Source of the DNA: Ptychodera flava
Lineage: Eukaryota > Hemichordata > Enteropneusta > Ptychoderidae
Assembly (NCBI RefSeq): GCF_041260155.1
Contig: NW_027248277.1
Span: 5,949,910-6,013,909 of the forward strand
DNA: 64,000 nucleotides
Reading direction: 5' to 3'
Shown one piece after another: positions 1 through 12,200 of this stretch. Both the position numbers and the translations under genes were made by a program. Positions within the stretch are counted from its first letter, which is position 1, and each line of letters starts with the position of its first letter. The notes under the pieces were generated by a model, which saw only the letters and a program-made list of their open reading frames with translations, was not told the origin of the DNA and did not search any database.

Positions 1-3000
1 TCTATCCTTCTTTTTTATCTTTCTGTCTTTGTCTTTCTTGTCAGGTCTATCTTTGTCTTCATCTTCCTCTTCATCCTCCTTGGTACCTTTCTCTGGCTTC
101 TGTCTTTCCTTCTTCTTTTTCTTCTTGTTGCCAGGCCGATATTTGTCTTCATCTTCTTCATCATCCTCTTTTGTGCCTTTCTTTGGCCTTTCTCTATCCT
201 TCTTCTTCTTTCTGTCTTTGTGTTTCTTGTCAGGTCTATCTCCATCTTCATCTTCCTCTTCTTCCTCTTTGGTACCTTTCTCTGGCCTTTTTCTTCCCTT
301 TTTTCTTTTATTCTTGTCTCTATCTCTCTTGTCAGGTCTGTCTTTGTCTCTATCCTCCTCATCTTCCTGTTCTGTACCCTTCTTAGGCCTTTCTCTATCG
401 TGCTTCTTTTTTTTCCTGTCTCCATCTTTCTTGTCAGGTCTATCTTCATCTTCCTCCTCCTCATCAACATCCTGTTGTCTTCCTTTCTTTGGCTTTCTCC
501 TGTCTTTATTTTTCTTCCTGTCTTTTTCTTTCTTGTCATGTCTATCTTTATCTTCATCTTCATCTTCTTCCTCCTTGGTACCTTTCTCAGGTCTTTCTCT
601 TTCCTTCTTTCTTTTTTTCTTGTTCCTATCTTTCTTTTCAGGTCTATCACTATCTCTATCTTCATCGTCTTCCTCTTTTGGGCCTTTATCGGACCTTTCC
701 TTATCCTTCTTCTTTTTCTTCCTATCTTTATCTTTCTTGTCAGGTCTATCTGTGTCTCTCTCTTCTTCGTCTTCCTCTTCTGTACCTTCATCGGGCTTTT
801 CCCTTCCCTCCTTCCTTTTCTTTTTGTGTTTATCTCTCTTGTCAGGTCTACCTTCGTCTCTATCCTCCTCATCTTCTTCTTTTGTAACTTCCTTGGGCCT
901 TCCTCTATCTTTTTCCCCCTTTGTCCTGTCCTTATCTTTTTTGTCAGGTCTATCTTTATCTCTATCCTCCTCATCTCCCTGTTTTGCACCTTTTTCAGGC
1001 CTTTCCCTATCCTTCTTCTTTCTCTTCTTGTCTCTATCTTTCTTGTCAGGTCTATCCTTATTGTATCTATCTCTCTTGTTAGGCCTGTCCCTGTCCCTAT
1101 CTTCCTTGTCCCTATCCTCACTGTCTCTATTATTGTCAGATATGTAACTCTCCCTGTCTTTCTTGTCTCTAACCTTTTTGTCTGGTCTGTCCCCATCCCC
1201 ATGTTTCTTGCCTCTATCCTTCCTTTCTCTATCTTTGTCTGGTCTGTCCTGTCCCTATCTTTCCTTTCTCTATCCTTGTCAGGTCTGTCCTTGTCTCCAT
1301 CTTTCTTGTCTCTATACTTCCTTTCTCTATCTTTGTCAGGTCTGTCCCAGTCTCCATCTTTCTTGTCTCTATACTTCCTTTCTCTATCTTTGTCAGGTCT
1401 GTCCCTGTCCCTATCTTTCCTGTCTCTATCCTTCCTGTGTCTATCTTTGTCAGGCCTGTCCTTGTCCCTCTCCTCTCTGTCTCTATCCTTGTCAGGTCTG
1501 TCCCATTCTCCATCTTTCTTGTCTCTATACTTCCTTTCTCTATCTTTCTCAGGTCTGTCCTTGTCCCTATCCTTCCTGTGTCTATCCTTGTCAGGTCTGT
1601 CCTTGTCCCTATCCTTCCTGTCTCTATCTTTCCTGTATCTATCCTTGTCTGGTCTGTCCCCATCCCCATGTTTCTTGCCTCTATCGTTCCTGTCTCTATC
1701 TTTGTCAGGTCTGTCCCTGTTCCTATCTATCCTGTCTCTACCCTTGTCAGGTCTGTCCCTGCCTCCATCTTTCTTGTCTCTATCCTTCCTATCTCTATCT
1801 TTGTCAGGTCTGTCCCTGTCCCTATCTTTTATGTCTCTATCCTTGTCAGGTCTGTCCCCATCCCCATGTTTCTTGCCTCTATCCTCCCTTTCTCTATCTT
1901 TGTCTGGTCTTTCCCTGTCCCTATCTTTCCTTTCTCTATCCTTGTCAGGTCTGTCCTTGTCTCCATCTTTCTTGTCTCTATACTTCCTTTCTGTATCTTT
2001 GTCAGGTCTGTCCCTGTCCCCATCTTTCCTGTCTCTATCCTTCCTGTGTCTATCTTTGTCAGGCCTGTCCTTGTCCCTCTCCTCTCTGTCTCTATTCTTG
2101 TCAGGTCTGTCCCATTCTCCATCTTTCTTGTCTCTATACTTCCTTTCTCTATCTTTGTCAGGTCTGCCCTGTCCCTATCCTTCCTGTGTCTATCCTTGTC
2201 AGGTCTGTCCTTGTCCCCTATCCTTCCTGTCTCTATCTTTCTGTATCTATCCTTGTCTGGTCTGTCCCCATCCCCATCTTTCTTGCCTCTATCCTTCCTA
2301 TCTCTATCTTTGTCAGGTCTGTCCCTGTCCCCATCTTTCCTTTCTCTATCTTTGTCAGGTCTGTCCCTGTCCCTATCTTTTATGTCTCTATCCTTGTCAG
2401 GTCTGTCCCCATCCCCATGTTTCTTGCCTCTATCCTTCCTTTCTCTATCTTTGTCTGGTCTGTCCCTGTCCCTATCTTTCCTTTCTCTATCCTTGTCAGG
2501 TCTGTCCTTGTCTCCATCTTTCTTGTCTCTATACTTCCTTTCTGTATCTTTGTCAGGTCTGTCCCTGTCCCCACCTTCCTGTCTCATCCTTCCTGTCTCT
2601 ATCTTTGTCAGGTCTGTCCCTGTCCCTATCTTTCCTGTCTCTATCCTTCCTGTGTCTATCTTTGTCAGGCCTGTCCTTGTCCCTCTCCTCTCTGTCTCTA
2701 TTCTTGTCAGATCTGTCCCATTCTCCATCTTTCTTGTCTCTATACTTCCTTTCTCTATCTTTGTCAGGTCTGCCCTGTCCCTATCCTTCCTGTGTCTATC
2801 CTTGTCAGGTCTGTCCTTGTCCCTATCCTTCCTGTCTCTATCTTTCCTGTATCTATCCTTGTCTGGTCTGTCCCCATCCCCATCTTTCTTGTCTCTATCC
2901 TTCCTATCTCTATCCTTGTCAGGTCTGTCCCCATCCCCATGTTTCTTGCCTCTATCCTTCCTGTCTCTATCTTTGTCAGGTCTGTCCCTGTCCTATCTAT

Positions 3001-4832
3001 CCTGTCTCTACCCTTGTCAGGTCTGTCCCTGCCTCCATCTTTCTTGTCTCTATCCTTCCTATCTCTATCCTTGTCTGGTCTGTCCCATCCCCATGTTTCT
3101 TGTCTCTATCCTTCCTGTCTCTACCCTTGTCTGGTCTGTCCCTGTCCCTATCTTTCCTTTCTCTATCCTTGTCAGGTCTGTCCTTGTCTCCATCTTTCTT
3201 GTCTCTATACTTCCTTTCTCTATCTTTGTCAGGTCTGTCCCTGTCCCTATCTTTCCTGTCTCTATCCTTCCTATCTCTATCCTTGTCTGGTCTGTCCCCA
3301 TCCCCATGTTTCTTGTCTCTATCCTCTTCCTGTCTCTACCCTTGTCTGGTCTGTCCCTGTCCCTATCTTTCCTTTCTCTATCCTTGTCAGGTCTGTCCTT
3401 GTCTCCATCTTCTTGTCTCTATACTTCCTTTCTCTATCTTTGTCAGGTCTGTCCCTGTCCCTATCTTTCCTGTCTCTATCCTTCCTATCTCTATCCTTGT
3501 CTGGTCTGTCCCCATCCCCATGTTTCTTGTCTCTATCCTTCCTGTCTCTACCCTTGTCCGGTCTGTCCCTGTCCCTATCTTTCCTTTCTCTATCCTTGTC
3601 AGGTCTGTCCTTGTCTCCATCTTTCTTGTCTCTATACTTCCTTTCTCTATCTTTGTCAGGTCTGTCCCTGTCCCTATCTTTCCTGTCTCTATCCTTCCTA
3701 TCTCTATCCTTGTCTGGTCTGTCCCCATCCCCATGTTTCTTGTCTCTATCCTTCCTGTGTCTATCTTTGTCAGGTCTGTCCCTGTCCCTATCCTTCCTTC
3801 TCTATCTTTGTCTGGTCTGTCCCTGTCCCTATCTTTCCTTTCTCTATCCTTGTCAGGTCTGTCCTTGTCTCCATCTTTCTTGTCTCTATACTTTCCTTTC
3901 TCTATCTTTGTCAGGTCTGTCCCTGTCCCTATCTTTCCTGTCTCTATCCTTCCTGTCTCTATCTTTGTCAGGTCTGTCCCGGTCCCTATCTTTCCTGTCT
4001 CTATCTTTCCTTATCTATCCTTGTCTGGTCTGTCCCCATCCCCATCTTCTTGCCTCTATCCTTCCTTTCTCTATCTTTGTCTGGTCCTGTCCCTGTCCCT
4101 ATCTTCCTTGTCTCTATCTTTCCTTTCTCTATCCTTGTCAGGTCTGTCCCTGTCGCTATCCTTCTTGTCTCTATCTTATCTGGTTTGTCTCTGTCTCTAT
4201 CTTTCTTGTTTCTATCTTTCCTTTCTCTATCCTTGTCAGGTCTTTCCTTGTCCTTATCTTTCTTTTTCTGTCTTTCTTGTCTGTATCCTTGTCAGGCTGG
4301 TCCTTGTCCCTATTTTTCTTGTCTTTATCTTTCCTGTCTCTATCTTTGTCAGGCCTGTCCCCATTCCCATGTTTCCTGTCTCTATCCTTCCTTTCTCTAT
4401 CCTTGTCAGGTCTGTCCTTGTCCCTATCCTTCCTGTCTCTATCTTTCCTGTATCTATCCTTGCCTGGTCTATCCCCACCCCCATGTTTCTTGCCTCTATC
4501 CTTCCTGTCTCTATCTTTGTCAGGTCTGTCCCTGTTCCTATCTATCCTGTCTCTACCCTTGTCAGGTCTGTCCCTGCCTCCATCTTTCTTGTCTCTATCC
4601 TTCCTGTCTCTATCCATGTCAGGTCTGTCCCTGTCGCTACCTATCTTGTCTCTATCTTTCTTTTCTGGTCTATCCTTCGCTCTTTTTTCCTTGTCTCTAC
4701 CCTTCTTGTCAGGTCTTTCCCTCTCTATATCACTCCCATCTGCTCCGCCGTTTCTCCCCCTTTTGTTTCCACGTCCTTTTTCACTAATGTTATTTGTGTC
4801 AGGTTCATTTCCAGTACTTTTCTTTTTTCCTC
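1..4832 (-). CDS. Gene A exon: Lys/Asp/Arg/Glu-rich polyampholyte repeat region (partial)
   Basis: The acceptor lies at 4833-4834 and the exon begins in phase 1, matching the phase-1 donor of the Cys-module exon at 5574. The exon opens with a Gly/Lys/Asn/Asp-rich lead, then repeats built on DRPDKDRDRKDRD. Positions 1-1246 are fully open in the same frame (about 415 codons) with blocks such as PEKGTKEDEEEDED alternating with DRPDKKDRD. Between about 1247 and 4272 single-base length changes shift the frame repeatedly. Checked sites are near 1247, 2167, 2218, 2240 and 4243-4272, and the frame entered from the acceptor stops at 4171-4173. No hydrophobic or Cys-bearing segment is visible. The acceptor has a weak pyrimidine tract, so membership in gene A rests on position and phase. 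It could be a separate gene, a decayed VNTR, or a good exon with consensus errors. The exon continues past the left edge. Confidence 0.6.
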
Positions 4833-5373
4833 CTTAATATGATCATAATGTAATGTATGATGTATAAGGTTATAATGTACGATGAAGCCATTAGGTTTTT
4901 TGTGGGATATGTGTAACTACTCAAAGCGAATGATGTCATCTTGCAATTTGAGTGCATATAATATTCTGTTATTAGGTAATGGTACATTTTTGTCAAATTT
5001 GGAGTTTTTATGCATTGTCATTGGCCAACGTTTGACGTATTCAATAAGGAAAATTCACTCATCAAAGATAATAATGTCACTGGAACATATACAAATTTGT
5101 TTAGCAAAATTAGATCAATTCCCAGTGTCCGAAAAATAAAACAATATGTTCTAAAAATATCTGAAAGCTGTAGTTACTCTACCTTTAGACAACTGTAGAT
5201 TCTTTTAAGCCCCTTCTACCGACGATATTTGCAGTAACAGAACGAAGGTCCATAGGTAGCTAGGTAGCTAGCTAGTTACGTATGAATGAATGCCTGTTAA
5301 CTGTATGTGTGTGTATGTATGACTTTAACTGTAAGAGCATGTATGTATGTATCTATGTATGTATGTATGTATG

Positions 5374-5405
<32 letters not shown>

Positions 5406-8400
5406 TGTATGTATGTATCTGTCTTTGTCTATACCTTTTCATTATTTTGTAAGGGCTCACATTTCAATTGCATGCATTAAAAGTGTCCCTTCTTAATATC
5501 AAAGAAGTCACACAACAGAATGCCAGAATTTTTCCCATCATTCCAAAACTATTTACATTTTGACGTTACTTACCTCCACAAGTAAATGGTACAACCCTGA
5601 TGTTGATTAAGTCAATATATTCTAACTCATGCCAGGAAATAACATCACCACAGTCAGGAGTACACGTACGTGATGCTTTCTATTTGAAAGATAGGAATTC
5701 CACAGATTGTTGTCACTGACAGAAAGAGGTGACAGACAAGCCCCTTTGATGTGAGGTATGTAAGACATTCGTTTTAGATAAATTAAGACATGCTGATTAT
5801 AATATGACGATGTGCATTTTTATGTAAAACATAAAGCAGACAAACATTATTCATGACAGTTATTGCACAGAACTTTCAGTATATAATTATCTGAAAGGAT
5901 AGTCATAATGAGACTAGGGCGATATTGGTAGTTATCTTCTGCAAGCAATGTATATTTCTCTATAACATCTGATTATTTATCTTGTTAAAGTATCTCATTT
6001 TATGTGAAATATAACGTATATAGCTGTCTATAAAAGTTTAGATGCCACAAAACACATGCTAGCTTAGATTTTTGCTCCCGAGGAAGTGGTGAGAGATATT
6101 TTAATTGGCTTTTTCCTGTGCCATACAAATTGCAGAAATCTTAGCCAGGGTAAAAGCCTATATAGATATAACTCTTAAAAAATTGTTGATCTGAATAGGC
6201 TTCCTATTTTCTCTGATTTTCTTTAAATTGTACCCATTTAAAACATTTAAATGATATAGTCCTTTAATACTTTACAAAACCATTCTTCAGTGAAAAATCT
6301 GACAAGTACATTTAAATTTTAACCGTTATTTTGATTTCCCGCTATTTTTAAAAACAGGTAATATTATAAAGAAAACAAAGTATATGATGTCCCAGTTGAA
6401 AACATTCAGTGCTATGCATATTGGACTACTTTGTTGTTTCTGTGAAGATTCCAATGCATATATGCACGACGTACAGTGTTTTTGCTTTATTTGCATGAGG
6501 GCGCCATTTTACGTTTGGGCACACGTTTATTATTTATCTTGTTTAAAATTTCACATGCAGTCTCACCGGGCGGTTAATAATACTTGTATACTAATCCCTC
6601 AATGAGTACATGTAATATAATGTATGTATATATGTATGTATGTATGTGTGTATGTAATGTAATGTATATATGTAATATCTGACAAGTAAATTTAGATTTT
6701 AACCGTTATTTTGATTATTTATCTTGTTTAAAATTTCACATGCAGTCTCACTGGGCAGTTCATTATATTTGTATACTAATCCCTCAATAAGTACATTCCC
6801 ACGAACTTGTTTTATTTTGGAAGTAACATCACAAAAAGAGTGCTAAAAGATACAGCTAGTGGGGCTTAAATGTTGCCCTTAAGGTAGTATGCGCCTCGAA
6901 GTGAAAGACTTAAACTTTTGCTAAAACGTTCCTGAATGAAACTTTCAAACAGTCTCTTTCCAAATCATCAATAAAAATCGGGGGTCACCGTACAAAGTTT
7001 GGAACTAGCGAAACAAATTACCCAACAGTTTGCGATATTTGAAATTCAAAATGGCGCCCTTTCAGTGTTAACTCTATGGGGGAAAGTAAACTTTAGGTTT
7101 CCGAAAAACTAAGCCAGTGAAAGTTTTCCTTTATCCAAGAGCTTTAAAATGAGCCCCCAACAAGTGGTAGATCAGAAAAGAATTATAGGAATTTGAGAGT
7201 CCTTCTATCTGTCCCCGAGGTGCGTTCTACCTTAAGGTAATATATGCGCTTCGAAAGTGAAAGGAATGAAATTTGCCCAAACATTCCTCAGTTGTTGTTC
7301 TCTTTTTGAATCAAGAGTAAAAATCAAGGGTCACATTGCAAAGGTTGTTAGAGAGTAACAAATTGCCCAACATTTACCGATTTTTGAAATTTAAAATAGC
7401 CGCAATCCCAACGTTAACTCATGAGAAAAAAAACAACAACAATAATTTTGTTGACTTATCAAAAAAATAAGACGGTTAAAATTGTTGTCACTCCCAGAGC
7501 TCTAAAATGAACCCCAAAAAACGGTAGATGAGAAAAGTATTGTAACAATTAGAGAGTCGGAATATCTCTCTCTTTGGCGCATTCTACCTTGATTGGTTAC
7601 TTAAGTACGATTACCTTTATTCCTTTCTCGTCGAGTATGTTCCCATAGAAGTTGAAGTTTCTGAATTTCCCATAAAATGCATCCTCCTTGTTGAATCCTC
7701 CAGCAATAAGACTCTGTTTCTGACCAATGACAAGCGTACCTCCACCTTTGATGGTTTCCCCAACAGCCAGGTCGGTTCCCTGGTAGATTTCAACTTTCTT
7801 GTCGTAGATGGTAAAGTTGCCATTTGTGGAGTTCCAGGTCAAGCAGATCATGTGGGAGGAGTCGTCGTTCAAGTTGACACCTGTTGATTCACTTATCTGA
7901 TTGTTAATGGTCACTGTAAGATTGTTCACGTTGCTGAATACGATGCTGCCCTCGGTATCACCTGGTACGTAGTAGCTGAACACCGTGTTGGTGAGATTTG
8001 CATACAGGTCGTCGAGTACGAACCAGAAACAGATTGTGAATTCACTGAGTTCTGGGATAGCTTTGGGCATGGGTGACAAACTCCAATCCCCAGAGTTATC
8101 AATGACCCATAGCTTGTCATCGAAGACGCCAGGCAAACAAGGATCGGTTGGAACTGTGGAATAAAAACAGAGACTGGCAAATTTAAAAGGTCATCTTAAA
8201 CAATGATTTAAAGGTTATTGCTCTGATGCAATACCCCTTTCGTTAGTGAAAATACATATTTATAGCAGCACATCACAGATTGACAGAATTGCAAAGGGGT
8301 AGACAAAGAACAAAGTGTAGAATAAATTTCTAGGCAAAGCGAGATGGGGAGAAATGTGAACAGTTTTTGGGTCAGACGAGACCTTTATTAGGTTTATCTT

Positions 8401-9224
8401 GGAGGACATCAACGGATGCGATAGTCTTTTTTCATATGTATGTGTCTCCACAGGGGCATTTACATCGAGCATACAGAGGTCTTCTTTATTGTCATATCGA
8501 TGAATGTTGTCATGCCCTCCTATGATTTGGTTTGTGCTCAGCCAGGGACACTTTTCTTGTGAACTTGATAATTATGATGCAAAAAATAGCGCAGCAATGT
8601 GGGACACAATATCAGAATTGCACACTACATTGGTCTCGCCTTCAAAAGCGGGTATATTTATTTACAGAGTTGACATTATCGTATTGAACGTAGCTCTTTC
8701 CTTAGAGACAACTAGGGGATGCCCAACATGGGTGACCAACGGAGATGCGAGTTACTTTATTCTCATGACAGCGGGCGGTCAAAATGTTTTGATCAGTCTC
8801 TTGGGAAAAGTCTACTGGTTCATACCGTGGAAAAATACCACTTGATAGGCAGATATTAGTCTTCGACTTAATTGCGTATAGGGGTTTCGAGGATGGGCAG
8901 TGATTTGGTTGACCGCCCGTGATGAGACTGTTAGTATATATACCAGTTCTGTGTTCCCTTTAGTCACGATAAATAGTCATGAGCCATTTTTTAAATATTT
9001 TTGTACGTACGGCAAACATCCATGTCAGCATCAAGGTTGAGTGGCTTCAGGTCAACAGTTTGTGGATACTCCTCAGTGAAGTAAGGCCACCAGATCAGAT
9101 CACCGCAAGTACGGTTGCATCGTCCTTCGTACAAAGCCTGCACCTATGTGGACAGGACAACAGCCTGGTCGTTGTGAGGTGCATTTATTTCTGTATAGGT
9201 AAGTGATTCTCAGATATAATAAAC

Positions 9225-9288
<64 letters not shown>

Positions 9289-12200
9289 AGAGACAGCAAA
9301 CAAATATATGACAGACAGGTAGTTAAGACATGATCATTGGTCAGCAGTAGACTCCAAAGCAGAGAAAGAAAACACGGCACATTGACTGACTGACAAACTG
9401 ACTGACTGACAGGAAGAAAAGCAGACAGTCAGAGAGACAGACAACCAGGTACAGACGGTACGATACTCAGAGGCATTCAGATAGACAGTCAGAAACACTT
9501 TCGGGTAAACAATGCTAACAGGTGACCAACAGATGATAAAGAGATAGACTGACAGACAGACAGACAGACAGGACTTGTCCAAGCTGGAAAGAACACGAAC
9601 ATAAGGTCAGACAGGCAGACAAACAGATAGACAAACATACTGACAGACAGACGGACATACAGAAAGAAGAGGTTCTGCCCTGATATAAGTCACTCAGTTA
9701 CGGTCGAATGCAACACAGGCTAGATCTAGAGAAAACCCGGCATTTGAAAAATTACCCGAGCGGCTGGAATATGATCAGAGGCTATAACGAACAATATGAA
9801 TGACTCGTTTGAGGAAAACTTGCAAAATGACAGTTTATTTGTCCATATAATAGATGCTTATTTATGACCTATCAATTTAATAACAGATGTTAAAATATGA
9901 GACCGGAAATAAGTTGACAGGTGCTTCGGAATGTGTGAGTGCTTGATATGCAAATTCCTTGGACTACAGATAAATCGTCCGGGAAAGAAGTAAAACATAA
10001 TCATCTGCAGATGGCCGAACACAAGAATGCATCATACAAAGGAGATTAAAGAGGGCGTATTACCATTAAAACCAAATATAGATCAGTTAGTGATGTTTAA
10101 CCGGAGTGTTTGGCCGTCAGCCCCATATGGCAATTTGCATATCATACATCACATTTCTCGCACACCCTGCCATATAGACCCTATGTTGTATCATGTATCA
10201 CTCACTATGACATTGGTTATGTCAGAAAATGCGAGAAAAGAAAGCAATTGTTGTTAGGATATGTGGAAATCAATGATCGATTCTGGTGGACAAAATTGTC
10301 CCCGAGGCTGTCATTCGCCCAGTAAACTGACGTATTCATTGCTTCGATAAAGTTTGTGTAAGATGAGTGATAGTGATTGTACGCGCCAATCTCCACACAG
10401 AGATTGAAGCGCAGTGGGGCAGCAGCGCGGCGTGGATAATGCGAACCAAGCTAGAGGGTCTTTGAGTCGTTGACCGCGCAGCCCCACCATTAGTGTGGCT
10501 ACTGCTGAGACTCCCCAGCTAGGTTATAATTTTCCACAGCGCTACAATCTCTGTACGGAGATTGTGTACGCGCGTGAGTGCTTCATACACTCTACAACGT
10601 GTGGAGCCGTCGCAGTCAGAAACACGTAACAACTTAGCCCGGTTATTGAAGAACGCTTTTTGTTTTTTGTTTTGACATAGCATAGACACTGTCTATGATT
10701 CAAACAGCCTTATGGAGTGTATTTTATATGTTGGTGATGAAAGAATTAGTAAATATTTTATGAAACATCTAACACACATTCTACCCGTAAAACATGAAAC
10801 TGAAGATGTGTGTAACTTTCGATGCAAAGGACAAAATGGAAAAAGACAAATATTATTAGTTGCCTAGTGTTAGGGTCAAGGTTAGGTTTAGGATAAGCCA
10901 ATAAAATGATTCGTATAGAGACATTATTTTAGTCCGTTAACACAATATAGTTGTTATTTTAATGTCATTTATAGTATTCATTTATTATATAATGCATGGT
11001 TAGTCATACAGTGTCAAGCTCAAGATTAACATTTCAACTAACAGCCGCAGACAACTCCCCGTGGGGTAGTGGTTAGAGTGGGGTTCTTTAAATCAGGTGT
11101 CCCCGGTAAAAATTAGAATGTATAGTAACACTTGCCAGGCATAGTAAAAGGTATACATCAGTTGATACCTAGCAGGAGACAGTACTAGAAAAGATGAACA
11201 CGTAGTCTTTGCGATTTTTAGGGATCATTTCCCATTTGACATCATTTTCGACAAAGTAATATTCTCGTTATAAATAATGTTAGGGGGTAATATCCGGGTG
11301 GTAAATGTCTTTGGGGTAAATGTCTCGGTGGTAAATGGTTGGTGGTAATTAGCCGGGGGGGGGGGTAAATGTCAGGTGGTGATTGTCCAGAGGTATTTGT
11401 CTAAGTGGCAACTGTCCTAGAACCTGCCAAGGACAATTTTGCTTCTTTCGTTAAGAAATTGGCACTACCCGGTGTTACCACTGCAGAGAACCTGCCATGT
11501 AACTTCTCATAATTATTGTAACAGAGAATAGCATAAGCATCAGGTGAGTTATTAACACATATACACAGGTCTTTATTTGGGCTGGAGCGTCAGTATATTC
11601 CTTGTGGCCTCGGGGAATAGCTATGTATTTCTGGTAACACACAGCCCCTCGAGGTAGTAAACGCGCTACAGCCCTCATGACCAGATAAATGGTGTTCACA
11701 ATGGAATATCTCCTACCTCAACTTCAGTTAGAGCCTTCGACCACATGTTAAAACTCGTCATCTCGCCATTGAGGGCGTTGGCCTCCACAAACCCTCCTGT
11801 AGGAACCAGTTCCTGCCCTACGACCAGAGTGCCACCGCCACGAACTAACAAGCCTTTGGCCAAATTTGCCTTCTTAACGACCACGCCGTCCTTGTAGTAC
11901 CTGTACTGGCCATTCTTTGACCCCCAGGTGACACAAAGGTGATGCCATTTGCCGTCACGTAGATCAATTTTTGAAGATTTCCCCTTCTCGTTTCGTAATG
12001 TCATGCTGACGTCTTTCACGTTGCTAATCACTAAGCTGCCGAGAGTATCTCCCGGAACAAAATAGCTGAGAACAGTCTTCTTAAACTTCTTTTGCTCCGT
12101 CACTTTAATCCACAGACAGACCGTAAATTCGGATAATTCAGGCAAAGTGTAGTTCCAGATCACGTGATTCTGGGCACCGTCAAAAACCCAGACTGTGTCG

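Larger units (their letters stand above)
5680..7614 (-). other. Gene A intron with direct repeat and TTAA MITEs
   Basis: This intron separates Cys module 3 from pentraxin domain 3. It contains an imperfect direct repeat (about 6300-6360 and 6520-6605 resembling 6680-6800, with shared text ATTTATCTTGTTTAAAATTT) and two adjacent TTAA-flanked MITEs at 6883-7588. No exon was recognised. Confidence 0.6.
9138..11716 (-). other. Gene A intron
   Basis: A 2.6-kb intron with the AG microsatellite, CAGA-rich low complexity to about 9660, a ~195-bp foldback sequence at 10378-10580, and a run of GGTAAATGTC-like imperfect repeats at 11285-11400. No exon was seen. Confidence 0.55.

Noticed and set aside
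220..4842. Very long plus-strand open frame (1540 codons, Ser/Leu/Pro/Val rich)
   Set aside because: It is the complement of the charged minus-strand repeat. The repeat lacks stops in several frames, and the minus frame has regular D/E/K/R codons, joins in phase to the upstream exon, and remains coherent at 1-1246.
10378..10580. Possible spliceosomal snRNA
   Set aside because: No Sm site or match to U1, U2, U4, U5, U11 or U12 that I could recognise; mirrored ends fit a foldback element better.
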